Shown one piece after another: positions 11,401-12,461 of a stretch of DNA of 12,461 bases. This DNA is from Baffinella frigidus (lineage: Eukaryota > Cryptophyceae > Cryptomonadales > Baffinellaceae): contig MU646621.1 in NCBI GenBank assembly GCA_026770585.1, forward strand, positions 48,381 through 60,841, in the 5' to 3' direction. Under the pieces are notes generated by a model. The model did no database searches. It had not been told where the DNA came from and worked only from the letters and a program-made list of their open reading frames with translations. Made by a program: the position numbers and the translations under genes. Position 1 is the first letter of the stretch; each line of letters starts with the position of its first letter.

Positions 11401-12353
11401 TGCCGCGTGGTGGAGTGTGCGAACGCTACACGCAACGTGCGGACTTACGCTCACGACCCTCACTCCGTGGGTCCCTCGCGTAAGTCCGGATGCGAGCGAG
11501 ATAGAAAGACGGGGAACTTGCAAACGAGGGGAGGCAGGGTGGTACTTGCGGCAGTACACGATGTACTTGCGGAGGATTTCCTGGCGTTGGGGACGAGAGT
11601 CAGGGATACGGGATACCCCTCAGAGACGAGGGTCGGGGATAAGGGAGAGCCCTCAGTATGAGACATGACACAATGAAACAGCTACATCAACAGGGGAGCA
11701 TTCAAGTGAGTTACCAGGATCGTTCAAAAGGAGAATGCCACAATCCATCCACAACACTCCCAAACCACCGAATCGCCACACGGCTTTCGCTTAACTCAAA
11801 ATCATGGCATGGCTCCTGCTCGGCCACTCAAGCCGAACCGTGGCCTTTTTATAAAACATACACGCGGTTGCGTAAAACCTCTTTTAGAGGATTTGCACGA
11901 GAGCTGGTCACGTTCCCACGCTTAAACCGTGCGGTTCAAGCCAGCTCTTTCCTGGCAGACTATCCTTAAGTTGTCATTCTGGGCCCGTGGTACAAATCCG
12001 TCAACTTTGGAGCGGGAAAGACCTGGTTTGAATCCAGGTCATCTAGCTCTGCCTCTGGCATCGTGACCAAATCTCATCTCGGACCATACCAGAATCTGTC
12101 CTGATGAAAAGGCGTAAGATAGCATCCTTTGATGCCTAAAATAGCATATACACCCTTACCTTCCGCGTGGAGAGCCTAAGATAGCGAGACAGATTCCGTC
12201 TTGGTCCGAAATTAAATCCTGGACGCGAGTGGAAAACTAACTTTTTTAAACAAGGCCACGGTCAGCCTCGAGTGGGTTTTTACATGGGGTAGGGGGTCGA
12301 AGAGCGCGCCGGGAGTGAGCTCCAGGCGCTGGTTCAGCCCCGGTGCGTTGGCG
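5454..12353 (-). CDS. MCM8: MCM8 helicase, C-terminal nine exons (gene model)
   Basis: Nine minus-strand exons join in frame to the C-terminal third of MCM8, an AAA+ DNA helicase that acts with MCM9 in homologous recombination and crosslink repair. Order: [98 protein letters not shown], the [14 protein letters not shown] exon, [15 protein letters not shown], then [18 protein letters not shown] and [21 protein letters not shown] is the MCM lid motif with the sensor-2 arginine; KYI.Y.R and TDEFG.ID are typical of MCM8; the end is the winged helix. All phases agree between exons. Walker and arginine-finger motifs would lie right of the window. Introns carry many decoy exon fragments. Confidence 0.92.
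5623..5727. mobile_element. MITE, TATCCCTTAAGTG family, copy 4
   Basis: The 105-bp element has a clear right end (CACTTAAGGGATA) and a decayed left end (TATCC then ATCAATAGGCGAG). The inner CACGCCCTACTGTAGGGCC is typical of the family. Confidence 0.8.
5776..5963. repeat. GA microsatellite with GGGA start
   Basis: About 190 bp of GAGAGA with GAGC, GAAAGA and GATGGA interruptions and a (GGGA)n beginning. It lies inside the last MCM8 intron; on the sense strand it is a pyrimidine CTCTCT tract running from the donor. Confidence 0.95.
5967..6065 (-). CDS. MCM8: MCM8 winged-helix exon (99 nt)
   Basis: The acceptor is gtaagcag|GGC. The 33 codons run from [20 protein letters not shown] to [12 protein letters not shown], phase 0 at both ends. 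NN(V/I)F starts the winged helix and L..I....I..AD..I..LN is its helix-turn-helix part, as in MCM8 of animals and plants. The following CAG|GC is taken as the donor because only that join gives the family length. Confidence 0.88.
6164..6193 (-). pseudogene. Two copies of the winged-helix exon start
   Basis: Minus-strand cag|GGTAACAACTTGTTGGC (from 6181) and tgcag|GGCAACAAG (from 6193) copy the acceptor and first codons (G-N-N) of the exon at 6065. Both lie upstream of the intact exon, so the region offers three AG acceptors in a row. Confidence 0.65.
6334..6360. repeat. GAA trinucleotide repeat
   Basis: Nine GAA units lie in MCM8 intron 7. On the sense strand it reads TTC repeats next to a copy of the exon 7 donor; a GAGGAG tract sits in the same place beside the other copy (6648-6658). 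Confidence 0.9.
6376..6413 (-). pseudogene. 3' fragment of MCM8 exon 7, decayed
   Basis: It matches the end of the exon at 7273-7350 (FVNI... to CGCGAG|GCACG) but is two bases longer, so it is out of frame. The GC donor position is kept. Confidence 0.7.
6414..6667. other. MCM8 intron 7, inner stretch
   Basis: Nothing recognisable apart from short CTTCTAGCC/CTGTAGAAGGG matches to the CTAGAAGG repeats, and the GAGGAGGAG tract at its end. Confidence 0.35.
6668..6700 (-). pseudogene. 3' fragment of MCM8 exon 7 with GC donor
   Basis: It reads [11 protein letters not shown] on the minus strand and ends AAG|GCAAGT, an optimal GC-type 5' splice site. It copies the last 11 codons of the intact exon at 7273-7350 and lies downstream of it. 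Confidence 0.82.
6803..6861. repeat. 29-bp tandem dimer
   Basis: GGATGGATTCTGACCCCACC recurs 29 bp downstream with one change. It lies in MCM8 intron 7. Confidence 0.8.
7015..7254. mobile_element. MITE, TATTGTAGATT family, copy B
   Basis: The 240-bp element has inverted ends of about 32 bp (TATTGTAGATTTCGGG then CCGCGCGGATTT) and TA at both tips. It is related to copy A at 641-848 in opposite orientation, sharing the CCGCGCGGA core and interior motifs. It sits 18 bp inside MCM8 intron 7, next to the donor. Confidence 0.85.
7273..7350 (-). CDS. MCM8: MCM8 exon 7 (78 nt)
   Basis: The acceptor is aaaacag|GGT. Codons [15 protein letters not shown] then [14 protein letters not shown](V/I) and AER immediately before NN(V/I)F match MCM8. 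The exon ends GAG|GCAAGG, a GC donor; ending there gives AERE-GNNVF, the exact family spacing. Two 5' copies lie upstream (7696, 7512) and two 3' copies downstream (6700, 6413). Confidence 0.88.
7366..7620. repeat. A+T-rich TTTATTG/TTTATT tracts
   Basis: Runs of TTATTTT, TTTATTA and TTTATTG (period 7 at about 7578-7613) alternate with TTTAGGG-like units. They fall between the exon 7 copies and may be A+T-drifted telomere-like repeats. Confidence 0.75.
7471..7512 (-). pseudogene. 5' fragment of MCM8 exon 7, copy D
   Basis: The 42-nt copy (14 codons, ending K-R) of the exon start has a damaged acceptor (acaa|GGG). It stops at AAGCGC, after which TTACACCCC telomere-like sequence begins. Confidence 0.82.
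7655..7696 (-). pseudogene. 5' fragment of MCM8 exon 7, copy E
   Basis: The 42-nt copy reads [14 protein letters not shown] with intact acceptor aaaacag. It stops at AAGCGC, the same point as copy D, and continues as CTAAACCCC repeats. Confidence 0.85.
7739..7873. repeat. GGGAGTA tandem array
   Basis: About 19 units of 7-bp GGGAGTA with GGGAGCA and GGGAAGA variants. It has the same period as TTTAGGG and a GGG core. It lies in MCM8 intron 6. Confidence 0.95.
7874..8098. repeat. Mixed TTTAGGG/GGGTTGA/GGGAGTA tracts
   Basis: Telomere-like units continue through intron 6: GGGTTGA-type at 7913-7935, then a second GGGAGTA array from about 7971 to 8065 and GGTTTAGGG up to the exon 6 donor. Confidence 0.9.
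8102..8167 (-). CDS. MCM8: MCM8 exon 6 (66 nt)
   Basis: The acceptor is aaacgcag|GTG and the donor GACGTG|GTAGAC, both phase 0. It reads [20 protein letters not shown] then DV. The M...S...(T)DEFG.(I/L)D motif is specific to MCM8 among MCM proteins. Confidence 0.92.
8228..8270 (-). pseudogene. 5' fragment of MCM8 exon 6
   Basis: Acceptor catccag|GTG, then [14 protein letters not shown], broken off at CTGACGG and followed by CACCCTAGACC. The first 14 codons match the intact exon. The AG is intact, so it is a decoy acceptor 103 bp upstream of the used one. Confidence 0.88.
8304..8421. repeat. TTTGGGG and GGGTTGA arrays
   Basis: TTTGGGG units (about 8308-8380) and GGGTTGA units (8386-8421) have period 7. 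They fill most of the 257-nt intron 5 and run right up to the exon 5 donor, whose own sequence GTTCTCAACCCTCAACC merges into the array. Confidence 0.93.
8425..8505 (-). CDS. MCM8: MCM8 exon 5, AAA+ lid (81 nt)
   Basis: The acceptor is cctgtgcag|CTG and the donor AACGAG|GTTCTC, phase 0 at both ends. It reads [16 protein letters not shown] then [21 protein letters not shown] is the conserved MCM lid helix after the sensor-2 arginine. Confidence 0.92.
8525..8604. repeat. Inverted repeat, left arm, flanking MCM8 exon 4
   Basis: About 75 bp (AGAGCGCGGCCCACCGAGAC and on to CCTCTGTTA) are inverted at 10072-10145 with a few changes and a 3-bp indel. The arms lie in introns 4 and 3 and enclose exon 4. 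They could be the ends of a 1.6-kb element or two solo repeats in opposite orientation; the presence of an exon between favours solo repeats. Confidence 0.8.
8725..8735 (-). pseudogene. Short 3' fragment of MCM8 exon 4
   Basis: CCATGCGCCAG|GTGAAG on the minus strand copies the last codons (M-R-Q) and donor of exon 4. It is one of three such fragments in intron 4. Confidence 0.55.
8738..9012. repeat. Direct repeats flanking a foldback element
   Basis: GACGCTACCCCACAGGCCCG and its neighbours (about 35 bp) occur at 8740-8774 and 8978-9012. After the first copy stands the foldback element 8776-8923; after the second, CCGGACATAACCCACACTTCGC reads across as if the element were absent. Confidence 0.7.
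8776..8923. mobile_element. 148-bp foldback element in MCM8 intron 4
   Basis: The arms of about 57 bp (GATCTCAAACGGAAACACTT through TTTACTACAC and the complement) are A+T-rich compared with the surroundings. Part of the inner end (AATGAAATTTACTACAC) recurs inverted at about 10613-10638. Confidence 0.8.
9099..9110 (-). pseudogene. Very short 3' fragment of MCM8 exon 4
   Basis: ACCATGCGTCGG|GTGCCC on the minus strand matches the last 12 nt of exon 4 and the donor of the fragment at 9265, with two changes. Confidence 0.5.
9265..9302 (-). pseudogene. 3' fragment of MCM8 exon 4
   Basis: 38 nt matching the end of exon 4 ([12 protein letters not shown]), with a donor-like CAG|GTGCCC. It lies downstream of the intact exon. 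Confidence 0.82.
9383..9448 (-). CDS. MCM8: MCM8 exon 4 (66 nt)
   Basis: The acceptor is aaacacag|GAG and the donor CGCCAG|GTACCC, phase 0 at both ends. It reads [12 protein letters not shown] then [10 protein letters not shown]. (D/E)FYL..R and the (I/V)T.RQ before LEAL are MCM lid features; the R here is the sensor-2 residue. Confidence 0.92.
9449..9560. other. MCM8 intron 3, start-proximal spacer
   Basis: Irregular GGGTTGA/GGGGTTTGG-type sequence lies between the intact exon 4 and its upstream copy. No other feature. Confidence 0.5.
9561..9616 (-). pseudogene. 5' fragment of MCM8 exon 4
   Basis: Acceptor aaacgcag|GCG, then [18 protein letters not shown], lost after CCAGTCAC and followed by telomere-like AAAAGCTAAACC. 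It has nearly the whole exon but not its donor. Confidence 0.88.
9617..10071. other. MCM8 intron 3, telomere-like units and foldback
   Basis: TTTAGGG units are found at about 9715-9740, with opposite-strand CACCCTCAACCC-like units at 9648-9680. An imperfect inverted repeat (CTGAATAGATTTAATTTC at about 9833 against its complement near 9940-9957) suggests another small element. The minus-strand open frame here resembles no known protein. Sequence at 10022-10064 resembles the DNA after exon 3 (10693-10732). Confidence 0.5.
10072..10145. repeat. Inverted repeat, right arm, flanking MCM8 exon 4
   Basis: Inverted partner of 8525-8604 (GTTCCACTTTTGCTTTGAGA then CTCGACTTTTGTCTCGGTG). It lies in MCM8 intron 3. 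Confidence 0.8.
10216..10299 (+). repeat. 84-bp dispersed repeat, copy 1
   Basis: Identical at 82 of 84 positions to 12378-12461, where the window ends, so the true repeat is probably longer. It contains CGGGTACTCGCAAGGATTCG. Part of the start (CCACCAGCAACCCG.AGCAGCTTAT) also occurs inverted near 10676-10700, after exon 3. It has no coding signature. Confidence 0.9.
10300..10732. other. MCM8 intron 3, proximal part
   Basis: No gene seen. It includes palindromic GAAGAGATTTCTTC at 10341-10354, GTCGACTTTGACATTTT near 10438 facing its complement, and a piece of the 8776 foldback element (10613-10638). Confidence 0.4.
10733..10778 (-). CDS. MCM8: MCM8 exon 3 (46 nt)
   Basis: The acceptor is ctttccgcag|GTA and the donor CTGCAG|GTCCTG. 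The first base completes the Lys codon left by exon 2; then [16 protein letters not shown].(L/F)S.EA...LQ precedes (D/E)FYL in MCM8. Splice phase 2 into 0. Confidence 0.88.
10779..11545. other. MCM8 intron 2 with repeated donor-like segments
   Basis: GAAGGGTGG/CGGCGTATGAAGGGTGG segments recur at about 10857, 11228, 11257 and 11352; on the minus strand they read CACCCTTCATACGCCG|GTA and resemble the end of exon 2 and its donor (CTGCCGCAA|GTACCACCC). GCAGGGGTTT.GTTTGGTT recurs at 10791 and 11180. TTTAGGG units stand at 11130-11145. The frames open here are repeat translations. Confidence 0.55.
10978..11125. mobile_element. Double-hairpin MITE with TA ends
   Basis: Arms of 67 bp (10977-11043, 11060-11126) have two mismatches. 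Each arm holds a smaller palindrome (AAAACGAGTT.TAAAACTCGTTTT), so the element can fold as nested hairpins. TA at both tips fits a TA target. It lies in MCM8 intron 2. Confidence 0.9.
11546..11580 (-). CDS. MCM8: MCM8 exon 2, 35-nt microexon
   Basis: The acceptor is caacgccag|GAA and the donor CCGCAA|GTACCA. It encodes [11 protein letters not shown] plus two bases of a Lys codon. LRKYI.Y.R is a hallmark of MCM8 and other MCM lid regions. The donor sequence CGCAAGTAC nearly repeats the acceptor of exon 3, CGCAGGTAC. Confidence 0.88.
11581..12283. other. MCM8 intron 1 with foldback repeat
   Basis: CAGGGATACGGGATACCCCTCAGAGACGAGG-type short repeats lie at 11600-11660. A hairpin AGAGCTGG..CCAGCTCT lies near 11900-11947. 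An inverted repeat pairs 12072-12101 with 12185-12214 and encloses TAAGATAGCAT motifs like those inside the TATTGT MITEs. Sequence 11836-11868 is inverted at about 12241-12275. No gene seen. Confidence 0.55.
12284..12353 (-). CDS. MCM8: MCM8 exon 1 of the window (70 nt)
   Basis: The acceptor is gttgtcag|C and the donor CCCCAT|GTAAAA. It reads [20 protein letters not shown] then LPH. LS.RL...PGE..DP(I/L)PH precedes LLRKYI in MCM8. The single leading base completes a codon from an exon right of the window; the acceptor is less certain than the donor. Confidence 0.82.
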
Positions 12354-12377
12354 CTGACAACGCTTCAAACCTCCCAT

Positions 12378-12461
12378 CAGCAACCCGTAGCAGCTTATAC
12401 CGGGTACTCGCAAGGATTCGGGTATTTCATTGGAAAAACAATCTTTCCTATGACCCTACAG
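12378..12461 (+). repeat. 84-bp dispersed repeat, copy 2 (cut by window end)
   Basis: Matches 10216-10299 with two changes and continues beyond the window. It lies in the MCM8 intron upstream of the exon at 12353. Confidence 0.9.

Noticed and set aside
12022-12038. tRNA T-arm-like CCTGGTTTGAATCCAGG
   Set aside because: The stem and GGTTTGAATCC look like a T arm, but no acceptor partner, D arm or anticodon arm can be placed upstream.

Overview
The window is nuclear DNA of a eukaryote, not a bacterial or viral region. Small exons (35 to 99 nt) sit in introns of about 250 to 1,500 nt. The introns are packed with 7-bp telomere-like repeats (variants of TTTAGGG) and small inverted-repeat elements. 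Most introns have weak 5' splice sites, two appear to begin with GC, and most acceptors are followed by G. These traits suggest a microalgal protist: a dinoflagellate fits best, and a cryptophyte or similar alga is possible. This placement is inference. None of the long open frames is a real gene; most are translations of repeats.

Two convergent genes can be rebuilt by hand, both cut by the window edge at their 5' side. (1) Plus strand, about 545-3917: the C-terminal exons of a cation-diffusion-facilitator zinc transporter (SLC30/ZnT5-ZnT7/MTP12-like), exons 1324-1407, 2899-2965 and 3835-3917 (stop TAG), with an upstream exon present as two unequal copies (180-234 and 545-862). (2) Minus strand, 12353 down to 5454: the C-terminal nine exons of the helicase MCM8 (AAA+ lid and winged-helix region), exons 12353-12284, 11580-11546, 10778-10733, 9448-9383, 8505-8425, 8167-8102, 7350-7273, 6065-5967 and 5510-5454 (stop TAG), followed by a second, divergent terminal exon at 5347-5291. 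Frame and phase agree at every proposed junction after the first exon of each gene, so MCM8 at least looks functional.

The most striking feature is the intron content. Intact exons are preceded by truncated copies of their own 5' part, usually with the splice acceptor, and/or followed by truncated copies of their 3' part, usually with the donor. Several copies stop exactly where a telomere-like 7-mer tract begins. The introns therefore look built by repeated tandem duplication across splice junctions, leaving decoy splice sites while one intact exon survives.

Layout: 1-131 CCCTACA array; 132-1323 duplicated zinc-transporter exon, long hairpin and two TA-target elements; 1324-3917 zinc-transporter exons with CCCGAAA tracts and exon-end copies; 3918-5290 intergenic region between the two gene ends, filled with short inverted-repeat elements; 5291-8505 MCM8 C-terminal exons with a GA microsatellite and GGGAGTA, TTTGGGG and GGGTTGA arrays; 8506-12461 MCM8 upstream exons in introns holding inverted repeats and duplicated blocks. 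No tRNA, rRNA, CRISPR array or promoter could be supported.
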